Source: Phycisphaerae bacterium
GTDB taxonomy: Bacteria > Planctomycetota > Phycisphaerae > Tepidisphaerales > Tepidisphaeraceae
Direction of reading: 5' to 3'
DNA length: 64,000 nucleotides
Assembly (NCBI GenBank): GCA_025924315.1
Contig: JAICIO010000010.1
Coordinates: 17,247 to 81,246, forward strand
Shown: in pieces, positions 43,469-51,847 of the stretch
Position numbering within the stretch: the first letter of the stretch is position 1
How the letters are laid out: every line of letters begins with the position of its first letter
Translations under genes and position numbers: made by a program
The notes under the pieces: model-generated
The model's input: the letters and a program-made list of their open reading frames with translations, nothing else
Databases searched by the model: none
What the model was told of the DNA's origin: nothing

Positions 43469-44866
43469 TCATGCTTCCGTGAGAATATCGTTGGGAAAGG
43501 GTTTGGCGCGACGCTCAAGTTCATACTGCCGCAGCTTGCGCTGGAGGGTGCGGACGGAGATGCCGAGACGGTTGGCGGCGTGGGTTCGATTTCCGCCGAA
43601 CTGGTCGAGCGCTTTCGTGATGGCGAGCCGCTCGAGTTCTTCCATGGTTAGACCAGTGGGGATTTCCTTGGGCGTGGCCGACGCCTGGGAGCCTTCCGCG
43701 ATCGAGTCGGGGAGATCGCGCTCGGTCAACGTCTCCCCATCGGCCAGGACCATCATGCTCTCGAGCGTGTTTCGCAACTCGCGGACGTTTCCCGGCCAAC
43801 GGTAAAGCTGAAACCGCCGCATCACTTCCGGCGAAACCTTTCGCAGGGGCGTGTGCTTGTTCTCGGCGATTTCCTTGAGGAAATGATCGACGAGAATGGG
43901 GATGTCGTCGGGCCGTTCGCGCATTGGTGGAAGCGTGATCGTCACGACGTTGAGTCGATAAAACAAATCCTCGCGGAACGTGCCTTCGGCGACCATCTTT
44001 CGGATATCGCGACTTGTTGCGGCAAGCACGCGCACATCGACCTTTCGATCTTCATGTCCGCCGACGGGCGTGAGTGTGAGCGTTTCGAGAACGCGCAACA
44101 ATTTCGCCTGCAGTCCGATCTCAAAGTCGCCGATTTCGTCGATGAAGAGCGTTCCGCCGTCGGCTTGTTCGAAGCGTCCCATGCGGCGATCGGTCGCGCC
44201 AGTAAACGCGCCGCGTACATGACCGAACAACTCGCTTTCTACGAGGGTCGCCGGCACTGCCGCGCAATTTACCGCAACGAACGGCCCCTTCTTCCGCAAG
44301 CTATTGTGATGCAGCGCCTGCGCAACGAGCTCTTTACCGGTGCCACTTTCACCGAGGATCAGCACGGTACTGTCGACCGGCGCCGCCCGCTGAATCTTCG
44401 CGAAAACATCCTTCATCTGCTTCGATTGCCCGACGATCTGATCGAGACCAAATTTCTGGTCGAGACGGCGACGAAGGCTGTCGAGTTCCTTGTCCTTTTG
44501 CAGGCCATCCACTGCCCGCTTGACCATCATGCGCAGTTCGTCGGGGTTGATCGGCTTAAGCACATAATCAAATGCCCCCGCTTTCATCGCCTCAACGGCG
44601 CTTTGTGTCTCACGATCGCCAGTGAGGAGGATAAATTGTGTGTCGGGCTTGCGCTTCTTCCATAGGTTGAGTAGATCGATGCCGCTCACGTCGCCCATGT
44701 GCAGATCGCTCAGCACGACATCAATGTTTTCATCGAGGTATCCCATGGCCTTGTCGGCATTTTCAGCCCCGAAGATGGTGAAGCCGTCGGTCTTGAGCAA
44801 GTGACTCAGCGCTTTTCGTTCGTTCTCTTGATCCTCAACCACCAGCACTCGTCCTGCGTGCGCCAT
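43469..44866 (-). CDS. sigma-54-dependent NtrC-type response regulator
   Basis: 465 residues from ATG 44866 (AAGGA 7 bases upstream). The receiver (1-120) has D54 in VVLSDLHMGDVSG and the lysine in DYVLKPI. The AAA+ domain (140-380) has GESGTGKELVAQAL, GAFTGA in VRGAFTGATDRRMG for sigma-54 contact, GTLFIDEIGDF and the R-finger region FREDLFYRLNV. The C-terminal Fis-type HTH is NRTHAANRLGISVRTLQRKL. It activates sigma-54 promoters on phosphorylation. The sensor kinase is divergent next door at 45030; they probably form a pair. Confidence 0.95.
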   Translation of the reverse strand: MAHAGRVLVVEDQENERKALSHLLKTDGFTIFGAENADKAMGYLDENIDVVLSDLHMGDVSGIDLLNLWKKRKPDTQFILLTGDRETQSAVEAMKAGAFDYVLKPINPDELRMMVKRAVDGLQKDKELDSLRRRLDQKFGLDQIVGQSKQMKDVFAKIQRAAPVDSTVLILGESGTGKELVAQALHHNSLRKKGPFVAVNCAAVPATLVESELFGHVRGAFTGATDRRMGRFEQADGGTLFIDEIGDFEIGLQAKLLRVLETLTLTPVGGHEDRKVDVRVLAATSRDIRKMVAEGTFREDLFYRLNVVTITLPPMRERPDDIPILVDHFLKEIAENKHTPLRKVSPEVMRRFQLYRWPGNVRELRNTLESMMVLADGETLTERDLPDSIAEGSQASATPKEIPTGLTMEELERLAITKALDQFGGNRTHAANRLGISVRTLQRKLRQYELERRAKPFPNDILTEA

Positions 44867-45029
44867 AATACGTCCTTTGTCGGAATGAGTCGCCTGAAAC
44901 TCCGACTTACTGTCATATAGTAGGTCAGTCAGTTTGGACAACGGACAATTTTTCCGGATTTCTGGCAATCTGCGCAAGATGTCCCGCGGTTTTGCGCAAG
45001 CAAACCCGCCACGCTAGAATGGCTTTCGA

Positions 45030-46691
45030 ATGCTGAAGTGGCTGCGCTATTCGAAGATCTCGCTGGCGGTGAAGTGCCAGATTCTGTTCGGGGCCGCCGT
45101 GGTGCTGATCATCGCCGCAGCGCTGTTTTGGCCCTGGCAGCGAATGGAGCAGTTGACGGGGCAGTTGAACGAGCGCGCCGCCGCCGCGGTGGCCCGGCAA
45201 GTGATCGGCGAACATATCTCTCGACCAACGACCGCTCCAACGAGCCATGTGCCACCTGTCGAACCGACGACCAACCCGACCACGATGCAGGTTCGCGGAG
45301 AACAGTATTTTCCACCGCGGCTGATCGCAGCGGCTGCGCGCGATGCTCTGCCAGATCGCCTGACCAAGTTTGAACGTGCCGCGATTGAGCGGTTCGTCGC
45401 GGATTCCGATCGCACCTTTTATTCCCGCGACTACGACAACGGCGAGGGCTATCGCTACGCGCAGCCACTTTATGCAACCGCCGACTGCCTGCGATGCCAT
45501 CAGGAGAATCTGAGCGCGCTGCTCGGAACCGAACCCGCATCGACAACTTCGCCCACGACCCAAGCGACTCCGCAAAGCGCGCAGCTTCTTGCGATCGTGA
45601 GCGTCGACATTCCTTCGCAGATCTCGACGAACCAGCTGATCCTCAATCGCGTGTTCATCCTGACCGCCGGCCTGCTCGCCGGAACACTCGCCGTCGTGAT
45701 CTTTTATCTCATCACCACGAAGATCATTCTCCAGCCCGTGCGCGTCCTTCAGGAAACCGCCGAGAAAGTTTCCGAAGGCGACCTCAACATCCGATCCGAC
45801 ATCAACACCGGCGACGAGTTCCAACAGCTCTCGGAAACGTTCAACACGATGTTGATCAACCTGAAGGCGAGCGCCGATCAGCTGAAGGCGGTGAACAAAG
45901 GCCTTGATCTGAAGCTCGGACAATTGGCCGAGAGCAACGTCGCGCTGTACGAATCGAATCGCCTCAAGACCGAGTTCCTGGCGAACGTTTCGCACGAGCT
46001 GCGCACGCCGCTCAATTCGATCCTCGGCTTCACCGAACTGCTCCGCGACGCGAATGCGGACAAGAACGACCCGAAGTTCAACCGTTATCTGCAAAACATC
46101 ACGCGCAGCGGAAATCATTTGCTCGATCTGATCAACGATCTGCTCGACCTGGCAAAGATCGAGGCTGGACGGATGGAGGTGCGATCGGAACCGCTGAGCA
46201 TTACGGACATGTTTGAAGCGCTGATCAGCCTGCTCAAGCCGCTGGCCGAGCCGAAAGGCCTCACGATCGTCCCCAGCATCGCGAGCGGCATTCCAATCGT
46301 GCATACGGATTCGGCCAAGTTGCAACAAGTGCTGTACAACTTTTTATCAAACGCAATCAAGTTCTCGCCGAATGGCGCCGCGATCGGTCTGTCCGCGGAG
46401 CTCGAGACCCTGGATCACGTCCGCATTTCGGTCACCGATCGCGGGCCCGGCATTGCACCCGAGCAGCACAGCGTGATCTTCGAAAAGTTCAGGCAGGTCG
46501 ACGCATCCGTGACGCGGCAACACGGCGGAACGGGACTGGGTCTGGCGATCTCGAAAGAGCTTGCTGCTCTGCTTGGCGGATCGATCGGCGTTCGCAGCGC
46601 GCCCGGCGAAGGCGCGACGTTTTGGATCCTGCTGCCGCTTCGCATCGAAGCCGGCGCGCAGGACGTGCGCTCCGGCCTGGTGTTGACCTGA
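45030..46691 (+). CDS. membrane sensor histidine kinase with c-type haem motif (DUF3365-like)
   Basis: 553 residues. TM1 is about 16-34 and TM2 about 206-228; between them a periplasmic domain holds ADCLRCHQEN, a CxxCH haem-attachment motif (C153, C156, H157), following GYRYAQPLYAT as in the DUF3365/Tll0287-like sensor domain. Then a HAMP segment (235-285), HisKA with H322 in NVSHELRTPLNSILG, and an ATPase domain with LYNFLSNAIKFSP, VTDRGPGIAPE and GGTGLGLAISKEL. It should sense redox state or a gas through haem and pass phosphate to a regulator, most simply the NtrC-type protein beside it. Confidence 0.92.
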   Translation: MLKWLRYSKISLAVKCQILFGAAVVLIIAAALFWPWQRMEQLTGQLNERAAAAVARQVIGEHISRPTTAPTSHVPPVEPTTNPTTMQVRGEQYFPPRLIAAAARDALPDRLTKFERAAIERFVADSDRTFYSRDYDNGEGYRYAQPLYATADCLRCHQENLSALLGTEPASTTSPTTQATPQSAQLLAIVSVDIPSQISTNQLILNRVFILTAGLLAGTLAVVIFYLITTKIILQPVRVLQETAEKVSEGDLNIRSDINTGDEFQQLSETFNTMLINLKASADQLKAVNKGLDLKLGQLAESNVALYESNRLKTEFLANVSHELRTPLNSILGFTELLRDANADKNDPKFNRYLQNITRSGNHLLDLINDLLDLAKIEAGRMEVRSEPLSITDMFEALISLLKPLAEPKGLTIVPSIASGIPIVHTDSAKLQQVLYNFLSNAIKFSPNGAAIGLSAELETLDHVRISVTDRGPGIAPEQHSVIFEKFRQVDASVTRQHGGTGLGLAISKELAALLGGSIGVRSAPGEGATFWILLPLRIEAGAQDVRSGLVLT

Positions 46692-47497
46692 TGCAGCCGA
46701 CGGGGAAGAGAACGATGATTGATTTTGAAAAAGACGCACATCTTCTTCGCGAGCGGCTGACGCAAATCGTCGCGGATTATGTGAAATCAAACGGTACGCC
46801 GGTCACGCGCCTGGACCTGGACATCTGGCTCGGCGACGGCGGCGACAGTCCACCGGCTGCGACTGTTCACATCGATACGACCGCCCATGATTGGCCGGGC
46901 GACGGCTCGCACCCGGCGGTCGGAACGATCGAGTTTCCTCATTGGATGACCGAATACGATCGCGATGAAGGCGAGGTGCGTGCGATGGACGGATCGATGC
47001 GCCAGGTTACCTCGGCGAAGCGCGATCAGATCTTTCATGGGTTTTTCGTCGATGCGCTGCTGGCCGCGCGCGACGCGGGTGTCTTCGATCCGTTGCCGAA
47101 AAGTCCGAAGTGCGAGCTCGGCGTGGTAAATTTTGACTGCGGATTTTTCTGGCCTGAGGAAAGCGATCGAGGGCTGATGAACATGGCCGATGCTCGCAAC
47201 AACGGCGCGAGATTGTCGAACGCTCCGCCAACTTCGCTCGACGAGCGGATCAAACTCGATGAACGCGCCTATGACTTGTGGGTAGAAGTCACGCCCACAA
47301 GCAAGACAACAGCAGTTGTGGGAACCGCAGCGGCGCTGGGCATCGGCTTGGGGGCGGCGCGCGAGGTGGTGGAATCCGGCGCGCCGGTGTTGCGCGACGA
47401 AAGCGCGATCGAGGTGCAACGCGTCGCGAAGCTGTTGCGCGAGCGGGGACTCGAGGTTCGTTTCGATCCGCCGTTCCCGTATCCGCTCAACGCGTGA
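46691..47497 (+). CDS. conserved protein of unknown function
   Basis: 268 residues. The ATG at 46691 overlaps the kinase stop (TGATG), suggesting translational coupling; ATG 46715 (MIDFEKDAHLLRERL) is an alternative. The sequence is soluble and acidic, with WMTEYDRDEGEVRAMDGSM and DCGFFWPEESDRGLMNMADA. Near the end a hydrophobic stretch (TTAVVGTAAALGIGLGAARE) could be a glycine-zipper helix. No family is recognised. Its tight link to the haem kinase makes it a candidate for the same pathway. Three bases separate its stop from the next, convergent gene. Confidence 0.65.
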   Translation: MQPTGKRTMIDFEKDAHLLRERLTQIVADYVKSNGTPVTRLDLDIWLGDGGDSPPAATVHIDTTAHDWPGDGSHPAVGTIEFPHWMTEYDRDEGEVRAMDGSMRQVTSAKRDQIFHGFFVDALLAARDAGVFDPLPKSPKCELGVVNFDCGFFWPEESDRGLMNMADARNNGARLSNAPPTSLDERIKLDERAYDLWVEVTPTSKTTAVVGTAAALGIGLGAAREVVESGAPVLRDESAIEVQRVAKLLRERGLEVRFDPPFPYPLNA

Positions 47498-47500
47498 CGC

Positions 47501-47947
47501 TCAATACCACAAATTGAGCACGAGCGCCGGCTCGCGGACTTTTCCTTCGAACAAATCCACCGTGCTGGTGACGAATTTGATCTCGACGTCGGGATGCGCG
47601 TCGAGCCATTCGTTGATCGTGTCGTCGAGGTGTTCGAGGCCCTGGTCGCTGTACTTTCCGCGGAAGGATTTAACACGACATGCGCCGCTGCCGTTACACA
47701 CGGTTTGGCGCTTCCACGTGTGCTGCTTGCGGACGCCTTCGGGTCCGAAGCGGATCATCGGCTTCGCCTGAGAAGCCGGTGCAGGTTGAATCGCGATGGG
47801 TTGCGCGGAAGCCGCGGCGGCTGCAGGAGCTGTCGGCGGATGCGCCTGCTCCTCTTCGAGAAACGCGGCGAACTCATCTTCGGCGGGGTCGTGCGTCGGA
47901 CTACCCGGCGCAGGACTGACGCCTGACGGTTGATTCGGTCCATTCAT
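47501..47947 (-). CDS. conserved protein with disordered N-terminus, unknown function
   Basis: 148 residues. The first 65 are proline/alanine-rich and acidic (DPAEDEFAAFLEEEQAHPP). The last 75, RQTVCNGSGACRVKSFRGKY, DDTINEWLDAHPDVEIKF and VGEFEGK-like VDLFEGKVREPALVLNLWY, are compact and of a type I have seen in planctomycetes without function; the segment INEWLDAHPDVEIKFVTST resembles the end of a dodecin-sized alpha-beta unit. Three bases from the preceding convergent stop. Confidence 0.65.
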   Translation of the reverse strand: MNGPNQPSGVSPAPGSPTHDPAEDEFAAFLEEEQAHPPTAPAAAAASAQPIAIQPAPASQAKPMIRFGPEGVRKQHTWKRQTVCNGSGACRVKSFRGKYSDQGLEHLDDTINEWLDAHPDVEIKFVTSTVDLFEGKVREPALVLNLWY

Positions 47948-48040
47948 AAATGCCCCTTGCCTGACGGCGATGTGACCGCCGCATTATACCCATGGCGAGC
48001 GAGGCGCTGACAACAAAAAGTGGGTCGTTTTTGAAAGGAA

Positions 48041-48910
48041 TTATCCGAACATCGCGGCCGCGGACATCAGCGCGGGGATCGACTTTTTCACACGTTCGAC
48101 CGACGCGGCATCCAAGCCCGTGGCCTGTACGAGCGCCTGATCGAGCGGCTGATGAATCGCCGTCAGGTTGAATCCCTGCCCTTCTTGCGCACAAAGCACG
48201 TCAGCGATGTGCACCAGCGTCACCAGCGTGCGATTCCCGTCCGCCAATTGAGTCGGTTGATGGTGGTAACCCGCCACGAGCTGGCATGGCCGCGGAAATT
48301 TCCACGTCTCCGCCAGCGCCATTCCAAGCTGCTGGTGGTCCACGCCCATCACTTCTCGTTCGATAGTGCAGAATTCCGTGGTCGAAGTCTTTGCCCGCTC
48401 GCACACCTGCTTCAGCTGCTCGGGCGAAGTCTGCAGCGACACCATGATCCCGATGTCGTGAATCATGCCGGCGAGAAACGCTTCATCCGCGATCGGCAAT
48501 TTCAGCTGACGCGCGAGCTCGCGCGCGGTCACACCCACCGCCACGCAGTGCGTCCACAGATCCTTCGCGGTGAAATCTTCGCACAGTTTCACGCCGCGAA
48601 AAAGCTGACCGAGACTTGCCGCAACCGCGATGTTCTTCACGGCGTTCAAACCAAGCAGCACGATCGCGCGCTCGATCGACCCGATTTGTCCGGGCAATCC
48701 GTAGAAGGCGCTGTTGACGACCTTGAGGATGCGCGTCACGAGCGCGGGGTCGTGTGAAATGATCTGATGCAGCTGCATCGCGCTGCTTTTGGGATCTTCA
48801 ACCGTTTTGATGATGCGCGTGGTCACTTCGGGAAGCGTGGCGATCGTCGTCACCTTCTTCACCATCTGCTGAACCAGTGCATTTGTATCTGTTGCAACTG
48901 CTGTCGCCAT
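48041..48910 (-). CDS. HDOD domain signalling protein
   Basis: 289 residues from ATG 48910 (GGAGAG 6 bases upstream, which favours it over ATG 48916). The HDOD domain has KVTTIATLPEVTTRIIKTVE, SHDPALVTRILKVVNSAFYG, AIVLLGLNAVKNIAVAASLG and MIHDIGIMVSLQTSP. HDOD proteins lack the phosphohydrolase metal site and act in signalling, often of motility. It precedes the flagellin-glycosylation operon on the same strand, but 53 bases beyond its last gene, so it may be a separate unit. Confidence 0.9.
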   Translation of the reverse strand: MATAVATDTNALVQQMVKKVTTIATLPEVTTRIIKTVEDPKSSAMQLHQIISHDPALVTRILKVVNSAFYGLPGQIGSIERAIVLLGLNAVKNIAVAASLGQLFRGVKLCEDFTAKDLWTHCVAVGVTARELARQLKLPIADEAFLAGMIHDIGIMVSLQTSPEQLKQVCERAKTSTTEFCTIEREVMGVDHQQLGMALAETWKFPRPCQLVAGYHHQPTQLADGNRTLVTLVHIADVLCAQEGQGFNLTAIHQPLDQALVQATGLDAASVERVKKSIPALMSAAAMFG

Positions 48911-48962
48911 GCGCATCTCTCCCGTTTCTCTATCTTCTGTATCGAGACGTTTGAGACGCGAC

Positions 48963-50066
48963 TTAATAGGAAATCAGCTTGCGCAGCAGCGAATTATCGA
49001 GCCTGACGCGGGCAAGAACGCTTGCGATGCGTTTGCCGGCGCCCTCGCTGCCGTAGACGTTATCCCCGCCGAATCGAACAGGATGACCCTTATTCCAGAT
49101 GCGCTTGATCGCGCGGCGAATAGCGGCTTCGCTACACGGCACATCCGTCACATTTTCACTGCGCTCGCGACCGGCCTGGCGAGGACCGATATTCACGACC
49201 GGGGTGCCAAAACTTGCCGCCTCGATGATTCCACTGGAGCTGTTGCCGACAAGCACCGCCGCGTCGCGCAGCAGGCCGAGGAATTGGCTTCGCGCGGAGT
49301 TCTTGAGCAAGTAGCTGAGCCGAGGACGCCGTCGTTCCAGCGTCCGAATAATCCGATCCGCTCCCGCATCGTTGTTCGGATAAATCGCGACGATCTGCCC
49401 GATTCCCGCCCTCTGGATAACATCGAGGACCACTCCGGCATCAGATCGATCCCGATCCGGATGCATCACGAACAGCGCGTAGCGACGTCGCGTCAACTTT
49501 GGAAACTCCTCAATCGACCTCGCGAGCTGTTTGATGCCGTCGAGTCCAGGCGTTCCTACGAGATGAATTCGCTCGCGATCTTCTCCGAGGCGAAAGATCC
49601 GCTCGCGGCTTACTGCAGTCGCCGGTAAATGAATGTGTGCGAGCTTGGTGATCGCATGACGGAGCGAATCGTCGATGACGCCTTCGGCGCGATCGCCGCC
49701 ATGCACGTGTGCGACCGCTCGCTGCGAGATATGCGCAGCGGTCGCCGCCGCGAAGGCTTCAACCCGATCGCCGACGACGAGCACAACATCGGTTTTGAGT
49801 TTCGAAAATGCTCGCGCGAGGCCAGTGATTGCCGTTCCGGTTGCTTCCGCAACCTCGCCCTTCCACGGAACGACGGCGTCGATTTTCCAACCGTCTCGTC
49901 GAATGCTCTCGATCGATTTTCCGTGACGGGGGTCGAGATGCATCCCGGTCACGACCAGCTGCAATTCAAGTTTCGGATGCGCACGAATTGCTTCGAGCGT
50001 GGAACGCATCAAGCCGAATTCCGCGCGCGTGCCGGTGACGAAGCAGATGCGCCGTTTACGCGGCAT
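48963..50066 (-). CDS. neuC: hydrolysing UDP-N-acetylglucosamine 2-epimerase, NeuC/LegG type
   Basis: 367 residues, GT-B-like fold: RRICFVTGTRAEFGLMRSTL at the start, VVLVVGDRVEAFAAATAAHI, VAHVHGGDRAEGVIDDSLRH, IHLVGTPGLDGIKQL and VLVGNSSSGIIEAASFGTPV. It converts UDP-GlcNAc (or a GDP/UDP-bacillosamine derivative) to the free 2-epimer, first step of sialic or legionaminic acid synthesis. Which sugar it uses cannot be read from sequence. Last gene of the five-gene operon, overlapping neuB by 11 bases. Confidence 0.93.
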   Translation of the reverse strand: MPRKRRICFVTGTRAEFGLMRSTLEAIRAHPKLELQLVVTGMHLDPRHGKSIESIRRDGWKIDAVVPWKGEVAEATGTAITGLARAFSKLKTDVVLVVGDRVEAFAAATAAHISQRAVAHVHGGDRAEGVIDDSLRHAITKLAHIHLPATAVSRERIFRLGEDRERIHLVGTPGLDGIKQLARSIEEFPKLTRRRYALFVMHPDRDRSDAGVVLDVIQRAGIGQIVAIYPNNDAGADRIIRTLERRRPRLSYLLKNSARSQFLGLLRDAAVLVGNSSSGIIEAASFGTPVVNIGPRQAGRERSENVTDVPCSEAAIRRAIKRIWNKGHPVRFGGDNVYGSEGAGKRIASVLARVRLDNSLLRKLISY

Positions 50067-51108
50067 CGGAGAGCATGTCCCACTGCAGAAGTGTGCCGGC
50101 CTTGAGCGCCTGCTTGGCGGAGCGACCGATCGCGAGGGTTACGTCCGCGGCGGAGATACCTGTGCCGGGGCGTTGCACGCGAAGATCTTCGGCGTTGATC
50201 TCTTCGCCTTCGGCCTTGTCGTGCGCCAGAACCAGGCTTTGCCGGCTGACCGTGCGAACATCCTGTTCGATCGGCAGCACGCGCTTCTGTCCGCCACCGC
50301 GCATTTGCTCGGCGAAGTGAATCAATTCGACGTAGGTTGCAAAATCGGCGGCACTCGCGCTGGCGGAGTGATCTGGTCCCGCGGCGCGACGATCGTAGGT
50401 GAGGTGCTTCTCGATGATTCCCGCGCCCGCCGCTACCGCAAACGCCCCGGCCATCGGCTCATTCGTGTGATCTGAGAATCCGACAGGCACATTGTACCGA
50501 CGAGCCATATCGCTCATCCACAGCAAATGCGCCTGCTCCGGCGGAGTCGGATATCCGCTCACGCAGTGCAGCAGCGCGAAGCGAACGCCCCACTCTTCGA
50601 GCCATTTCACGCTCGCGTCCACCTCGCCGAGCGTCGAAGCGCCGGTCGAAACGAGCATCGGTCGACCGAGTTTTGCGACGCGCTCGAGCAACGGCCGATT
50701 CACGAGATCCGGCGAGGCAATCTTCACCGCCGGCAGCTCAAGCTGCTCAATCGTATCGACATCCTCGATCGAGAACGGCGTCGCGATCGGCATCAGCTCG
50801 TGCTCGCGAATCGCCTTCACCACCTTCGCCAGATCCGTTTTCGAAAGCTCATACTTCCGCAGCATCTCCGCGGGATCGCGCGCGTCGGTTCGCGACTGTT
50901 GATATCCGGCGAAGTCCGATGACGCGTGCATGAGCCGATCACCACTGAAGATCTGCAGCTTCACCGCGTCGGCGCCAGTTTCGGACGCGATCTTCACGAG
51001 CTGCAGCGCGCGCTCGACGGATCCGTCGTGGTTCACGCCGATCTCCGCGATAACCAGCGCGGCCAGATCCGCACCAATTGTTCGATCACCAATTTTGAGT
51101 CGCTTCAT
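50056..51108 (-). CDS. neuB: N-acetylneuraminate/nonulosonate synthase
   Basis: 350 residues from ATG 51108 (AAGGA upstream); longer frames are rejected. NeuB barrel: ALVIAEIGVNHDGSVERALQ, ADAVKLQIFSGDRL, ATPFSIEDVDTIEQLELPAV, KIASPDLVNRPLLERVAK and GFSDHTNEPM. The C-terminal 60 residues are an SAF antifreeze-like domain (INAEDLRVQRPGTGIS). It condenses phosphoenolpyruvate with a six-carbon acylamino sugar. It overlaps neuA by 4 bases and neuC by 11. Confidence 0.95.
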   Translation of the reverse strand: MKRLKIGDRTIGADLAALVIAEIGVNHDGSVERALQLVKIASETGADAVKLQIFSGDRLMHASSDFAGYQQSRTDARDPAEMLRKYELSKTDLAKVVKAIREHELMPIATPFSIEDVDTIEQLELPAVKIASPDLVNRPLLERVAKLGRPMLVSTGASTLGEVDASVKWLEEWGVRFALLHCVSGYPTPPEQAHLLWMSDMARRYNVPVGFSDHTNEPMAGAFAVAAGAGIIEKHLTYDRRAAGPDHSASASAADFATYVELIHFAEQMRGGGQKRVLPIEQDVRTVSRQSLVLAHDKAEGEEINAEDLRVQRPGTGISAADVTLAIGRSAKQALKAGTLLQWDMLSDAA

Positions 51109-51839
51109 GATGCCATCCTTCGCTGCTGCTGGTCTCCGCCGTTCGCACGTAGCACCGCCTCGGCCCAGTACAGATCCCGCAGTTGATCGATCTCCACGGT
51201 CTCGCCCACTTCTGTGAGGACCCCGCGACGGTCGACGCCGAAAAACGCGTGCGGATCGTTCGGTGCCGCTTCGCCACGAAGCATCGACGCGCGCGACACC
51301 GCCACCGCGGCGCCGTCGTGCAGATAGAGCGGCTCCAGATCCTGCCGCCGATGAATGCTGCCGGGATGCAATGCCGTGACATGATCGCCGTTCAGCTTCG
51401 ACATCCACGCGGGATGCCACTTGCCGACAGGGCAAAAGGTGCGAACGGAATCGCATTTCGTCTTTTCGAGGAGCTCAATGGATCGATCGATCACGTCCGC
51501 CCCGCGGACGGGGCAGTTGCCATAGAGAACAACGAGCGCATCGGCGCGGAACGAAGATCGCTGCTCGACCACGTGCATCGCATGCAACATCGCGTCCTGG
51601 ACCGAAGCATCGCTTGTCGCCAGCTCTGGCGGCCGCGCAACGGTTTCGAAAAACTCCTGCTCGGCAGGGTGACGAATCTGCGGACAATCGGTTGAGACGA
51701 CAACGCGCGTCAGCAGCTTGCTCGCGCGGGCGTGATCGAAGGTGTAACTGATTACCGGCCGGCCCAGGAGCGACAGAAGGTGCTTGCTCTTAAGCCCCTG
51801 GCTGCCCGCACGGGCGAGGATGACTCCGAGTACGTTCAC
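51105..51839 (-). CDS. neuA: CMP-nonulosonate cytidylyltransferase
   Basis: 244 residues. The nucleotidyltransferase start is LGVILARAGSQGLKSKHLLS (the RxGSxGxxxK loop), then GRPVISYTFDHARAS, VVVSTDCPQIRHPA, PPELATSDASVQDAMLHA and FFGVDRRGVLTEVGETVEID. It activates the acidic sugar as the CMP ester for transfer. 8 bases from the gene upstream, 4-base overlap with neuB. Confidence 0.93.
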   Translation of the reverse strand: MNVLGVILARAGSQGLKSKHLLSLLGRPVISYTFDHARASKLLTRVVVSTDCPQIRHPAEQEFFETVARPPELATSDASVQDAMLHAMHVVEQRSSFRADALVVLYGNCPVRGADVIDRSIELLEKTKCDSVRTFCPVGKWHPAWMSKLNGDHVTALHPGSIHRRQDLEPLYLHDGAAVAVSRASMLRGEAAPNDPHAFFGVDRRGVLTEVGETVEIDQLRDLYWAEAVLRANGGDQQQRRMAS

Positions 51840-51847
51840 ACCACTCC

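Noticed and set aside
44867..45029. A sigma-54 promoter (GG-N10-GC) in the gap between the NtrC-type regulator and the haem kinase.
   Set aside because: A TGGCAATCTGCGC stretch looks similar, but GG and GC are not at the required spacing.
46622..46690. An upstream start for the unknown gene after the haem kinase.
   Set aside because: It would lie within the end of the kinase gene and adds an arginine-rich tail without meaning; the TGATG overlap at 46691 is more natural.
50056..51456. A longer NeuB protein starting at 51456.
   Set aside because: The extension is the shadow of neuA in another frame; NeuB homology starts at 51108 with a good ribosome site.
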